A stretch of 64,000 nt of DNA. It comes from Niveispirillum sp. SYP-B3756. GTDB lineage: Bacteria; Pseudomonadota; Alphaproteobacteria; Azospirillales; Azospirillaceae. Position numbers and translations under genes: made by a program. The first letter of the stretch is position 1; each line of letters starts with the position of its first letter. The notes beneath the pieces were generated by a model, which was not told the DNA's origin, made no database searches, and worked only from the letters and a program-made list of their open reading frames with translations. The stretch is from assembly GCF_009495745.1 (NCBI RefSeq), contig NZ_WIDQ01000002.1, positions 186,001-250,000 on the forward strand. Reading direction: 5' to 3'. Shown here piece by piece: positions 36,533-45,384 of the stretch.

Positions 36533-38962
36533 TCAGTACTTATATTTCAACGTCGCGTACCACTGGGCCGGGGCGTTGTAGCTGCCGAAAGTGACGCCGG
36601 CGGCATCATTCTGGTTGCCGGTGGTCAGGTAGCGTTCATCGGTGATGTTGGTGCCGCCCACCGTGGCCGACCAGCGCCCGTCGGGTGCCGTGTAGGTGAC
36701 GGAGAGATTGACCATGTCGATTGACGGGCGGCGCAGCAGTTCCGTGTTGGCACTGTCATTATACATGGCCCCTGTGTGGGTATAGTCCACACCGAAGCGC
36801 AGGGTGGCATCATTGGGCAGGTCGGCGGTGTAAGACGGGCTGAGGCTGAATTTCAGCGTCGGCGTCTTGGGCAGGCGGCTGTCCAGCGTCACACCCAGAG
36901 CGCCGGGGGCCACCTGCTGATAGCGGGCGTGCAGGTAACCCAGCGTACCGTCCAGGGTGAAGCCATTGCCCAGCAGGGCCTGGAACTCGGCCTCGCCACC
37001 CCAGATGCGCGCCTCGCCGGCATTGCGCAGGGTGGGCGAAACACCTTCCTGGAAATTAAGCTGGATGCCCCGGTAATCGGTGCGGAAACCGGCCACATTC
37101 AGGCGCAGGCGGCGGTCCAGCAGCTCCGACTTCACGCCCAGCTCATAGGTTTCGGCCTTTTCCGGGCCGAAACCGGGGGCGGTGGAGAGCGGGTTGGACA
37201 GGCGTGTCGTCCAGCTGCCGGACTTGAAACCCTTGGTCCAGGAACCATAGCCCATCACATCATCGGTGATGTGATACTCCGCCCCCAGGCGGGGGGTGAA
37301 GATGTAATAGGTCTTCTTGTTTTCCCCTGCCGGATAGTAACGCAGCGGCTGGCCCGGCACGGGGAAGCCCAGGGCCACGCGGCAGGCCTCCGACACCGGA
37401 TAGCAGCCGGACAGCTTGTAATTCAGCGCGTTCAGGTCGGACTGGCCGCCCTCGAACGTCTTATGCTCCCAGGTATAGCGGGCACCCACGGTCAGACCGA
37501 TCTTATCGGTCAGTTCATAATTCAGGTGGGTATAGGCGGCGGCCGAACTGGTTTCCAGCGTGTTGGGCCCGTCCAGCTGCAGCAGACCTTCGTTGAAGGT
37601 CACGTAATCATGCAGGCTGCCGCCTTCGTTAAAGTAATAAAGCCCATAGACATAATGCAGCTTGTCGCTGAACGCCTTGCCGGTGAGCTGGAGTTCCTGG
37701 CTGACCTGATATTGCTTCATGGTGAAGGACAGGTCGGCCATGTTCAGCGGTGACCCATCGGCATCCAGCCCCGCCGACCAGAGCAGGCGGCGATAAGAGG
37801 TGATGGATTTCAGCCCCATATCATCGTCAATGTCCCAATCCAGCGTGTTGGTGAACCCGAAGGTCTGCAGGCGGGAGAAGCTGAGATTGCTGCCGTAGGT
37901 CTTGTCGATGTCCTTGCTGAGGAACTTATTGTCAAAGGTCAGCCGCGTGCCGGCGCCGGTCAGCGGCGTGCCCACCACGCCGCGCGGCAATACGCAGGCA
38001 TTGGTGAAATTGGGGTTGCCGGGGGCGGCACTGATGGCGGCAATCACCGGGGCCGGGTTGCTGACGCAGAGATTATAGATGGCCAGCAGGCCGCCAGTGG
38101 GGTTGGTGGCCAGCAGGTTGTTGGTGGTGGTGGAACGGTCGCGGGTATAATCAAAGCTCAGCGTGTTGGTGACGCTGCCATTGCCCTTCCAGAACAGCTT
38201 GCCGCGGGCTGTGTGGCTGTCAATATTGCCCTGCCGGTCAGACGTGCCGGACCCGGCGCGGCTCAGCGGCGTCTGGTCGGTGACGGTGCCGGACAGGCCG
38301 GGGAACTTCTCCACCTTCAGATAGCCGTCGCGTTTCTTCGATGAAAAGGCCCAGGAGCTGAACAGCGTGTCGGTCAGCGGCACATCGGCGGCCACCCCCA
38401 CATCGAACCGGTTCAGGCTGCCGCCGGTGACGGATGCGGTGGCGCCGAACTGTTCGGCCGGCTGGCGGGTGACGATGCTGATGGCACCACCGATGGTGTT
38501 ACGCCCGAACAGCGTCCCTTGTGGACCCTTCAACACTTCGATATGGCCGACATCCATCAGGTCGGCATTGGCGCCGGTGGTGCGCGCCAGATAGACACCA
38601 TCAACATAGACGCCGACACCGGGGTCCAGGTTGAAGGCGAAATCATCCTGACCGATACCGCGGATGGAGGCGGACAGCACCGAAGGCGAGCCGGAGAAGG
38701 GCGAACCGGCATCCAGATTGATGTTGGGGGCGATGGCGGCGATGTTCTGCACATCGACGATGCCCTTGGTCTCCAGCGCTTCGGCGGAAAAGGCGCTGAC
38801 GGCGATCGGCACATCCTGCACATTTTCCGCCCGCTTCTGCGCGGTGACGATGATTTCTTCAATCTGTTCCTGCGCGGTGGCCGGCAAGGCCAGCAGCGCC
38901 AACAGGGTGCCGGCCGTGGCCAGGGCAAGGCTTTGGGTCCGGGTGTTGCGCCCTCGTGTCAT
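36533..38962 (-). CDS. TonB-dependent receptor, likely aromatic-compound uptake
   Basis: 809 residues. Signal peptide to about 30 (LALPATAQ), TonB box region QIEEIIVTAQKRAENVQ, plug domain (VPIAVSAFSAEALETKG, LKGPQGTLFGRNTIGGAI), and a beta-barrel ending in an aromatic residue (ATLKYKY). It lacks an STN domain, so it is a plain transporter. It is divergent from the hydroxycinnamate operon and shares a 228-bp promoter region with it, in which a 33-bp element occurs once in each direction. I infer uptake of hydroxycinnamates or their esters. Confidence 0.92.
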   Translation of the reverse strand: MTRGRNTRTQSLALATAGTLLALLALPATAQEQIEEIIVTAQKRAENVQDVPIAVSAFSAEALETKGIVDVQNIAAIAPNINLDAGSPFSGSPSVLSASIRGIGQDDFAFNLDPGVGVYVDGVYLARTTGANADLMDVGHIEVLKGPQGTLFGRNTIGGAISIVTRQPAEQFGATASVTGGSLNRFDVGVAADVPLTDTLFSSWAFSSKKRDGYLKVEKFPGLSGTVTDQTPLSRAGSGTSDRQGNIDSHTARGKLFWKGNGSVTNTLSFDYTRDRSTTTNNLLATNPTGGLLAIYNLCVSNPAPVIAAISAAPGNPNFTNACVLPRGVVGTPLTGAGTRLTFDNKFLSKDIDKTYGSNLSFSRLQTFGFTNTLDWDIDDDMGLKSITSYRRLLWSAGLDADGSPLNMADLSFTMKQYQVSQELQLTGKAFSDKLHYVYGLYYFNEGGSLHDYVTFNEGLLQLDGPNTLETSSAAAYTHLNYELTDKIGLTVGARYTWEHKTFEGGQSDLNALNYKLSGCYPVSEACRVALGFPVPGQPLRYYPAGENKKTYYIFTPRLGAEYHITDDVMGYGSWTKGFKSGSWTTRLSNPLSTAPGFGPEKAETYELGVKSELLDRRLRLNVAGFRTDYRGIQLNFQEGVSPTLRNAGEARIWGGEAEFQALLGNGFTLDGTLGYLHARYQQVAPGALGVTLDSRLPKTPTLKFSLSPSYTADLPNDATLRFGVDYTHTGAMYNDSANTELLRRPSIDMVNLSVTYTAPDGRWSATVGGTNITDERYLTTGNQNDAAGVTFGSYNAPAQWYATLKYKY

Positions 38963-39041
38963 TCCTGATCCTCCCTTGGGGTCCGGGCTTTGTGGCTGGC
39001 CCGGTTATTGATGATCGGAATGTCGGGGAAAAAACGTCTGC

Positions 39042-39149
39042 CGTCTTATCCCGTTTTGGCACGAAGCTATAACCAAACCCGATAGAACGGGCGGCTGGGC
39101 GATGCCTATCAACAAAGGTTATAGCTTCGTGCGGAAACGCGATAAGACG
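39042..39149. repeat. Divergent 33-bp element in the shared promoter region
   Basis: Arms 39042-39074 and 39117-39149 are inverted copies with about four mismatches, separated by 42 bp. Each, read toward its gene, starts GGTTATAGCTTCGTGC and ends GATAAGACG. Paired regulator/promoter units serving the TonB receptor (minus) and the catabolic operon (plus) are the likely explanation. Confidence 0.85.
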
Positions 39150-39190
39150 GGCGGGGGCTTTCGGGGGAAAGTCGGATCAACGGTCAGCTC

Positions 39191-39934
39191 ATGGACCGGA
39201 TCGCAAACGTCAAGGTGTACGACGTGGCTGCCCCCCGCTCCGTCATTTATCTGCTGCCCGGTCTGCTGTGTGACGGGATCGTCTGGAAACATCAGGCCGA
39301 GGCGCTGACCGCCGACGGGCATGAGGTCCGTATCCCCGATTTTCGCTTCTTCGACAGCCTGAATGCCATGGCACAGGCGGTGCTGGCCGAGGCACCCGCC
39401 CGCTTTGCCCTGGCCGGCCATTCCATGGGCGGGCGGGTGGCGCTGGAAATCATCCGCCAGCGGCCCGACCGGGTGGACCGGCTGGGCCTGCTGGATACCG
39501 GCACCCATGGCCCGCAGCCGGGCGAGCCGGAAAAGCGTCAGGTGCTGATCGATCTGGCCAAGGCAGAAGGGATGACGGCTTTGGCCGCCCGCTGGCTGCC
39601 GCCGATGGTGCATCCCGACCGGCTGCAAGACCCGGATTTCATGGGCGTGCTGACCGACATGGTGGAGCGCATGTCGCCGGAAATTTATGAAGGGCAGGTG
39701 CGGGCGCTGTTGAACCGGCCCGATGCCGGGCCCGGCCTGTCGCGCATCGGCTGCCCGGTGATGCTGGGCGTGGGCCGCCAGGATGGCTGGAGCCCGCCGG
39801 CCCAGCATCAGGCCATGGCCGACGCCATTCCCCAGGCGAAGCTGGAGATTTTCGAACAAAGCGGCCACATGGCCCCGATGGAGGCCCCCGTTGCCGTCAC
39901 CCAGGCCCTGCGCCGCTGGCTGGCGGTGGATTAA
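39191..39934 (+). CDS. Alpha/beta hydrolase
   Basis: 247 residues. Nucleophile elbow GHSMGG with Ser near 78, the acid near Asp 198 (GRQDGWSPP) and His in EQSGHMAPMEAP near 229. The oxyanion segment YLLPGLLCDGIVW is typical. First gene of the plus-strand operon with the hydroxycinnamate enzymes, so it may release hydroxycinnamates from esters, but the family is too broad to assign the substrate. The Shine-Dalgarno is weak. Confidence 0.87.
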   Translation: MDRIANVKVYDVAAPRSVIYLLPGLLCDGIVWKHQAEALTADGHEVRIPDFRFFDSLNAMAQAVLAEAPARFALAGHSMGGRVALEIIRQRPDRVDRLGLLDTGTHGPQPGEPEKRQVLIDLAKAEGMTALAARWLPPMVHPDRLQDPDFMGVLTDMVERMSPEIYEGQVRALLNRPDAGPGLSRIGCPVMLGVGRQDGWSPPAQHQAMADAIPQAKLEIFEQSGHMAPMEAPVAVTQALRRWLAVD

Positions 39935-39946
39935 AGGGGGCCGGGG

Positions 39947-40384
39947 ATGGAACGCGCGCTGCTGGACGAACTGCTGGCGGAACGGGCCATCACCCGGCTG
40001 ATCCATCAGTTTATCCGCCTGAATGATTCTGGGGATTACGAGGCGTTGGCCAGCCTGTTCACGCCCGACGGGCGCTTTGCGCGGCCGACAACGCCGGACC
40101 AGCCGATCATCGGGCGGGTGGCCATTCTGGCTTCTTTCAAGGCGCGGCCGCCGCGCCTGACCCGGCATCTGGCCGCCAATATTGAGATTGATCTACTGCC
40201 CGACGGGCAGGCCGCCCAGGCACGCAGCCAGATCATCCTGTTCACCAGCCCCGTGGCCGGTGGGCCGGTCAGCCTGCTGGTCGGCGGGTTTGACGATGAA
40301 CTGGTGCGCCAGGGCGAGGACTGGCTTTTCCGGTCCCGACAGGGATCGTTGCTGATGAAGGGCGGCTTGCAGGACGCACCCTGA
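39947..40384 (+). CDS. SnoaL-like/NTF2-fold protein
   Basis: 145 residues of the SnoaL_4/NTF2-like cone fold: ERAITRLIHQFIRLNDSGDYEALASLFTPDGRF is the usual first helix pair and strand, followed by HLAANIEIDLLPDGQAAQARSQ. Relatives include dehydratases, hydroxylase small subunits and scavenger proteins of aromatic pathways. Twelve bases after the hydrolase gene; it probably acts on the same substrate, with the role unassigned. Confidence 0.8.
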   Translation: MERALLDELLAERAITRLIHQFIRLNDSGDYEALASLFTPDGRFARPTTPDQPIIGRVAILASFKARPPRLTRHLAANIEIDLLPDGQAAQARSQIILFTSPVAGGPVSLLVGGFDDELVRQGEDWLFRSRQGSLLMKGGLQDAP

Positions 40385-40424
40385 ACAAGCCGCCCCACCC
40401 AAAAATATAAGGACGGAGGAAACG

Positions 40425-41900
40425 GTGACGGACAAGGCGACTGAGACTTTCCTGGCCCCCCGGCGCTGGATGGGCAAACTGTTCCTGGGCGGCTGGAACG
40501 CCGGCACGGCGGGCACGCTGACAGTGACCGAACCGGCGACCGGTGAGACCCTGGGCCAGTTGGGTGCCGCCACGCCCGCCGATGTGGCGGTGGCCGCACA
40601 GCGGGCGCATGAGGCGCAGAAGCGCTGGCAGACCACACCGGAGCGCACGAAGATCGCCATCATGCTGCGGGTGGCCACCCTGCTGGGGGAACAGGCCGAG
40701 GAGATTATCGGCTGGATCATCCGGGAAACCGGTTCCATCCGGCCCAAGGCGGAACTGGAAATCAACGAGACGATCGCCATCTTCCATCAGGCGGCGGGGA
40801 TGCTGGGGGAAAATCGCGGCCTGCTGCTGCCCTCCATCACCGGTCGGCAAAGCTATGCCAAGCGGGTGCCGCATGGGGTGGTGGGCGTGATTTCCCCCTT
40901 CAATGTGCCGCTGATCCTGGCCGCCCGCGCCGTGGCCCCGGCGCTGGCCACCGGCAATGCCGTGATCCTGAAGCCCGATCCGCGCACCTCTGTTTCCGGC
41001 GGCGTCGTGCTGGCCCGGCTGTTTGAGGAGGCGGGCCTGCCTGCCGATGTTTTCCACCTGCTGCCCGGTGGGGTGGATGTGGGCGAGGCCTTGGTGGAAC
41101 ATCCGCTGGTGCGGATGATCAGCTTCACCGGTTCCACCCGCGCCGGGCGTGCCATCGGGGAGGCCTGTGGCCGGCTGCTGAAGCGCGCCTCGCTGGAACT
41201 GGGCGGCAAGAGCCCGCTGATCGTGCTGGAGGATGCGGATGTCGATCAAGCCGCCTCCAATGCCGCCATGGGGGCTTTCCTGCATCAGGGGCAGATCTGC
41301 ATGGCGTCCGGCCGCATCCTGGTGCAGGAGCGCATTGCCGATGCCTTTGCCGCCCGGCTGGCGGAAAAGGCCAGTCACCTGCCGGTGGGCAATCCTGCCA
41401 CCGATAATGTCGCCCTGGGCCCGCTGATCAGCGCCAGCCAGCGCGACCGGGTGCATGACATTGTACAGGATGCCGTGGCCAAGGGGGCCAAGCTGGCCGC
41501 CGGCGGCAGTTTTGAGGGCCTGTTCTACCGCCCCACCGTGCTGTACGGCGTGAAGCCGGGGATGCGCGCCTATGGGGAGGAAGTGTTCGGCCCGGTGGCC
41601 AACATCATCCCGTTCGGCAGTGACGAGGAGGCGGTGAACATCGCCAACGATACCGAATATGGCCTGTCATCCGCCGTCTTCTCCCCCAATCTGGCCCGTG
41701 CCTTGGCCATTGGCGACAAGATCAACTCCGGCATCCTGCATATCAATGACCAGACGGTCAGCGATGAGATTTTCAATCCGTTCGGCGGGCGCGGTGCCTC
41801 TGGCAATGGCGGCAATACGGGCGGCCCGGCCAACTGGGATCTGTTCACCCAATGGCGCTGGGTGACGGTGGAGGACAAGCCCTCGCCCAAGCCGTTCTGA
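40425..41900 (+). CDS. Aldehyde dehydrogenase, probable vanillin/benzaldehyde dehydrogenase
   Basis: 491-residue NAD(P)-dependent aldehyde dehydrogenase. Catalytic Cys near 292 (HQGQICMASG), general-base Glu near 258 (LELGGKSP), NAD loop ISFTGSTRAGRAIG, and FGPVANIIPF. The benzaldehyde/vanillin dehydrogenase subgroup is suggested by sequence style and by the neighbouring HCHL, whose product is vanillin or 4-hydroxybenzaldehyde. The start is GTG 40425 after GGAGGAAACG. Confidence 0.88.
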   Translation: MTDKATETFLAPRRWMGKLFLGGWNAGTAGTLTVTEPATGETLGQLGAATPADVAVAAQRAHEAQKRWQTTPERTKIAIMLRVATLLGEQAEEIIGWIIRETGSIRPKAELEINETIAIFHQAAGMLGENRGLLLPSITGRQSYAKRVPHGVVGVISPFNVPLILAARAVAPALATGNAVILKPDPRTSVSGGVVLARLFEEAGLPADVFHLLPGGVDVGEALVEHPLVRMISFTGSTRAGRAIGEACGRLLKRASLELGGKSPLIVLEDADVDQAASNAAMGAFLHQGQICMASGRILVQERIADAFAARLAEKASHLPVGNPATDNVALGPLISASQRDRVHDIVQDAVAKGAKLAAGGSFEGLFYRPTVLYGVKPGMRAYGEEVFGPVANIIPFGSDEEAVNIANDTEYGLSSAVFSPNLARALAIGDKINSGILHINDQTVSDEIFNPFGGRGASGNGGNTGGPANWDLFTQWRWVTVEDKPSPKPF

Positions 41901-41935
41901 GGGCGGTGCCGCCCCCTCGCATCGAAACAATAAAG

Positions 41936-41966
41936 CCCGCCCCGACAACACAAAAAGGGGCGGGCA
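41936..41966. terminator. Hairpin between aldehyde dehydrogenase and HCHL genes
   Basis: The 9-bp stem GCCCGCCCC/GGGGCGGGC has a 13-base loop and no T-run. It may tune relative expression within the operon or stabilise the upstream message. Confidence 0.5.
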
Positions 41967-41986
41967 TCTGAGGAGAGTGAACGGAA

Positions 41987-42820
41987 ATGGCAAGCTACGA
42001 GAATCGCTGGCAGACGGTGCGGGTGGATCTGGACGATCAGGGGATCGGCTGGCTCTATTTCAACCGCCCGGAAAAGCGCAACGCCATGAGCCCGACCCTG
42101 AACCGGGAAATGCTGGAAGCGCTGAACGATCTGGAACTGGATGAACAGGTCAAGGTGGTGGTGCTGACGGGCGAGGGTACGGCCTGGTCCGCCGGCATGG
42201 ATTTGAAGGAATATTTCCGCGAAACCGACGGCAAGTCGGATGTGGTGCAGGAACGGGTACGGCGCGATGCCTCCAACTGGCAATGGCGGGTGCTGCGCTT
42301 CTATGGCAAGCCCACCATCGCCATGGTCAATGGCTGGTGCTTCGGCGGCGCCTTCTCCCCCCTGGTGGCGTGTGATCTGGCGGTGGCGGCGGAAGATGCC
42401 GTGTTCGGCCTGTCGGAGATAAACTGGGGCATCCCGCCCGGCAATCTGGTCAGCAAGGCGCTGGCCGACACGGTGGGCCATCGCAAGGCTTTGGAATATG
42501 TGATGACCGGCGACACATTCACCGGCCGGCAGGCCGCTGAAATGGGGCTGGTGAATTACGCCGTGCCGGCGGCGGAGCTGAAGGCGCGCACGGTGGAACT
42601 GGCGGCCAAGCTGCTGGACAAGAACCCGGTGATCCTGCGCGCCGCCAAGCATGGTTTCAAGCGCTGCCGCGAACTGACCTGGGAACAGAACGAGGATTAT
42701 TTGTACGCCAAGGTGGACCAGTCCATCGGGCGCGACAAGGAAAAGGGCCGGGAAAAGGGCATGAGCCAGTTCCTGGATGAGAAATCGATCAAGCCGGGGC
42801 TGCAGTCCTATCGGCGGTAA
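41987..42820 (+). CDS. ech: Hydroxycinnamoyl-CoA hydratase-lyase (HCHL, feruloyl-CoA)
   Basis: 277-residue crotonase-fold enzyme that hydrates feruloyl- or p-coumaroyl-CoA and cleaves it to vanillin or 4-hydroxybenzaldehyde plus acetyl-CoA. The sequence follows the Pseudomonas enzyme closely: RPEKRNAMSPTLNREM, the oxyanion-hole segment AWSAGMDLKEYF, GWCFGGAFSPLVACD, catalytic Glu near 144 (GLSEINWGIPPGN), and the specificity Tyr near 240 in WEQNEDYLYAK. The extended C-terminus KSIKPGLQSYRR is also shared. It is the diagnostic gene for the pathway. Confidence 0.95.
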   Translation: MASYENRWQTVRVDLDDQGIGWLYFNRPEKRNAMSPTLNREMLEALNDLELDEQVKVVVLTGEGTAWSAGMDLKEYFRETDGKSDVVQERVRRDASNWQWRVLRFYGKPTIAMVNGWCFGGAFSPLVACDLAVAAEDAVFGLSEINWGIPPGNLVSKALADTVGHRKALEYVMTGDTFTGRQAAEMGLVNYAVPAAELKARTVELAAKLLDKNPVILRAAKHGFKRCRELTWEQNEDYLYAKVDQSIGRDKEKGREKGMSQFLDEKSIKPGLQSYRR

Positions 42821-42877
42821 CGGGGGCGGACGCGCCTTTGCCGTTGGCCCTGCTCCCAACGTCAAAGCCTCATCTTC

Positions 42878-42965
42878 CACCGTCACCCCGGCGAAGGCCG
42901 GGGTCCAGTTTGTAGAGCAATGTGCCCTTTGATTCTGGACCCCGGCCTTCGCCGGGGTGACGGTG
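42878..42965. repeat. Long inverted repeat, family B, copy 1
   Basis: 31-bp perfect arms (core CACCCCGGCGAAGGCCGGGG) at 42878-42908 and 42935-42965, with a 26-bp loop. It lies between ech and ferA. The loop includes TGTAGAGCAA, close to CGTAGAGCAA in copy 2. Confidence 0.95.
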
Positions 42966-43102
42966 GAGGGGGCCTTGGCCGGTGTGCAATCCGTCAAACA
43001 TGCACGTCCCTGGCTGCCAGCCAAGTTGTGCGCCGGTTCACTCTCCCCCAACACACCAAAAAAACCGGGCGAACGCCCCTTGTTCTTTGGAGGAACCCAG
43101 GC

Positions 43103-45214
43103 ATGAACCCGTCACCTGCCTTTTCCGTGCAGCGGCTGCTGCGCCCCCGCTCCGTCGCCATTGTCGGGGTCTCGCCCAATCCGGGGGCGCTGGGCTCTGC
43201 GGTGCTGCGCAATCTGGAGCGCGCCGGCTTTGACGGCGCCATCCATCTGGTCAATCCCAAGCACGCGCAGATCAGCGGGCGCGCCTGTGTCGCCAGCGTG
43301 GATGATCTGCCCCAGGGTGTGGATTGCGTGGTGCTGGCCATTCCGCGCGCTGCCGTGCTGGAGGTGCTGGAAGCCTGCGGCAAGCGCGGTGTCGGCGGCG
43401 TCATCATCTTTTCCGCCGGCTTTGCCGAGGCGGGTGAACAGGGCCGCGCCGATCAGGCGCGCATCCGCGATATTGCCCGCGCCTATGGCATGGTGGTGGA
43501 AGGGCCGAACTGCCTGGGGCTGGTGAATTATCTGGATGGGGCCTTCCTCACCTTCACCGACGTGCCGGCCATCCGGCTGGGCGACCGCAAGGGGGTGGCC
43601 ATCGTCTCCCAGAGCGGGGCGATGGCGGCGGTGCTGTCGGTCGGGCTGCTGGCCCGCGATGTCGGGCTTTCCTACTACGTCTCCACCGGGAACGAGGCGG
43701 CCAGCGGGGTTGAGGATTATATCGACTATCTGCTGGATGACCCGCACGCCGACACCATCGCCCTGATCGTGGAACAGTTCCGCCAGCCCCGGCGCTTCCT
43801 GGATCTGGCCCGGCAGGCCCGCGCCAAGGGTAAGCGGCTGGTGCTGCTGCATCCCGGCCGGTCGGCGGCGGCGCGCGCCTCTGCCGAAACCCATACCGGG
43901 GCCATGGCCGGCGATTATGCCGTGATGTGCACCAAGGTGGCCCATGAAGGGGTGGTGATTGCCGATCGGCTGGAAAGCCTGCTGGATATCACCGAACTGC
44001 TGTATCGCTGCCCGCAACCGCCGGCCGGTGGCGTGATGGTGATGACCGAATCCGGGGCCTTCAAGGCCCTGACCCTGGATCTGTGCGAGGCGGAGGGGCT
44101 GGCCCTGCCCGCCCTGTCGGAAAAGACGGATAGCGGGCTGCGCCAAGTGCTGCCGGATTTCATTCCGCCCAGCAACCCGCTGGATTTGACAGCCCAGGCC
44201 CTGGTCGATCCCGGCCTTTATGACCGCACCCTGACCGTGCTGCTGGAGGATGAGCGGTATGATGCCATCGTTTTCGGCATCATCCTGACCGACCCCGGCA
44301 CCTGCCACCTGAAATTCCCGCCCATCCTGGCCGCCTTGGAGCGGTTGAAACCATCCAAGCCGGTGATCTTTGCCGGGCTGGATGAAGGGGCGGATGTGCC
44401 GATGGAGTATATCGCGGCGCTGCGCCGGCTGGGCGTGCCCTTCTTCCCCACCGCCGAGCGCGCCCTGGTGGCGCTGGCCCGGCTGACGGCATCGGTGACG
44501 CAGGATCGGCGGGGCCGGGTGGTGCCGGACAAGGCCAGCGACAGTTTCGTCTTTGATACCGGCACCTTGCCGGAATACCGGTCCAAGGCGGTGCTGTCGG
44601 CGCTGGGCGTGCCGGTGCCCGATGGCATCATGGCGACATCGCTGGCCGAGGCGCAGCAGGCGGCGGAACGCATCGGCTATCCGGTGGTGCTGAAGGCCCA
44701 GGCGGCGGCCCTGTCGCACAAAAGCGATGTCGGCGGCGTGGTGCTGAACCTGGACGGGCCGCAGGCGCTGGCCGCCGGTTGGGCCCGGCTGACCGGTGCC
44801 CTGGCCCAGGCCCGGCCGGGCCTGGTGCTGGATGGGGTGCTGGTGGAAAAGATGGGGCCGCGCGGCACCGAACTGATCGTCGGGGCCCATAATGATCCCG
44901 AATGGGGGCCGGTGCTGCTGGTCGGGCTGGGCGGCGTGATGGCGGAGGCGCTGCACGATGTCCGCCTGCTGCCGCCTGACCTGTCACGCGACGCCATTGA
45001 GGCGGAATTGCTGCGGCTGAAAGGTGCAGCATTGCTGCGCGGCTTCCGGGGGGCGCCGCCGGTCGATCTGCCGGCGGTGGCGGATATTGTCACCAAGCTG
45101 GGGGCGCTGATGCTGGCCCATCCGGATGTGGCCGCGGTGGATATCAACCCCGTCGTCGCCTATCCGCAGGGCCAGGGGGCGCTCGCCCTGGACGCGCTGA
45201 TCGTGGTGCGGTGA
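43103..45214 (+). CDS. ferA: Hydroxycinnamate-CoA ligase, ADP-forming type (FerA-like)
   Basis: 703 residues of the NDP-forming acyl-CoA synthetase superfamily: N-terminal CoA-binding Rossmann domain (SVAIVGVSPNPGALG), succinyl-CoA ligase-like domains with the phospho-His region AETHTGAMAGD, and a C-terminal ATP-grasp domain (VLKAQAAALSHKSDVGGVVL, DINPVVAYP). The Sphingobium FerA is of this type. ATG 43103 follows GGAGGAACCCAGGC; upstream extensions run into the inverted repeat. Next to ech, it should activate ferulate or p-coumarate. Confidence 0.88.
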   Translation: MNPSPAFSVQRLLRPRSVAIVGVSPNPGALGSAVLRNLERAGFDGAIHLVNPKHAQISGRACVASVDDLPQGVDCVVLAIPRAAVLEVLEACGKRGVGGVIIFSAGFAEAGEQGRADQARIRDIARAYGMVVEGPNCLGLVNYLDGAFLTFTDVPAIRLGDRKGVAIVSQSGAMAAVLSVGLLARDVGLSYYVSTGNEAASGVEDYIDYLLDDPHADTIALIVEQFRQPRRFLDLARQARAKGKRLVLLHPGRSAAARASAETHTGAMAGDYAVMCTKVAHEGVVIADRLESLLDITELLYRCPQPPAGGVMVMTESGAFKALTLDLCEAEGLALPALSEKTDSGLRQVLPDFIPPSNPLDLTAQALVDPGLYDRTLTVLLEDERYDAIVFGIILTDPGTCHLKFPPILAALERLKPSKPVIFAGLDEGADVPMEYIAALRRLGVPFFPTAERALVALARLTASVTQDRRGRVVPDKASDSFVFDTGTLPEYRSKAVLSALGVPVPDGIMATSLAEAQQAAERIGYPVVLKAQAAALSHKSDVGGVVLNLDGPQALAAGWARLTGALAQARPGLVLDGVLVEKMGPRGTELIVGAHNDPEWGPVLLVGLGGVMAEALHDVRLLPPDLSRDAIEAELLRLKGAALLRGFRGAPPVDLPAVADIVTKLGALMLAHPDVAAVDINPVVAYPQGQGALALDALIVVR

Positions 45215-45242
45215 GGGGGCGTTTGCGCCCTCACCTCCCTAT

Positions 45243-45339
45243 TCTCCCCCGTCACCCCGGCGCAGGCCGGGGTCCAGTCTCGTAGAGCAAAGTGCCTGTG
45301 GCCCCTGGACCCCGGCCTGCGCCGGGGTGACGGGGGAGA
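45243..45339. repeat. Long inverted repeat, family B, copy 2
   Basis: Arms of about 35 bp (core CACCCCGGCGCAGGCCGGGG) at 45243-45277 and 45305-45339. It lies between the convergent ferA and LysR genes and could also serve as a terminator hairpin. Confidence 0.95.
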
Positions 45340-45384
45340 GAGACTGAGGCTGGAGCCGAAAGCTCCACTTCCTTTCACCCCTCC

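Noticed and set aside
42920-43102. Longer start for the FerA-like gene
   Set aside because: The extension is translated from the right arm of the inverted repeat and its flank, with no ribosome site; ATG 43103 has GGAGGAAC and begins the conserved domain.
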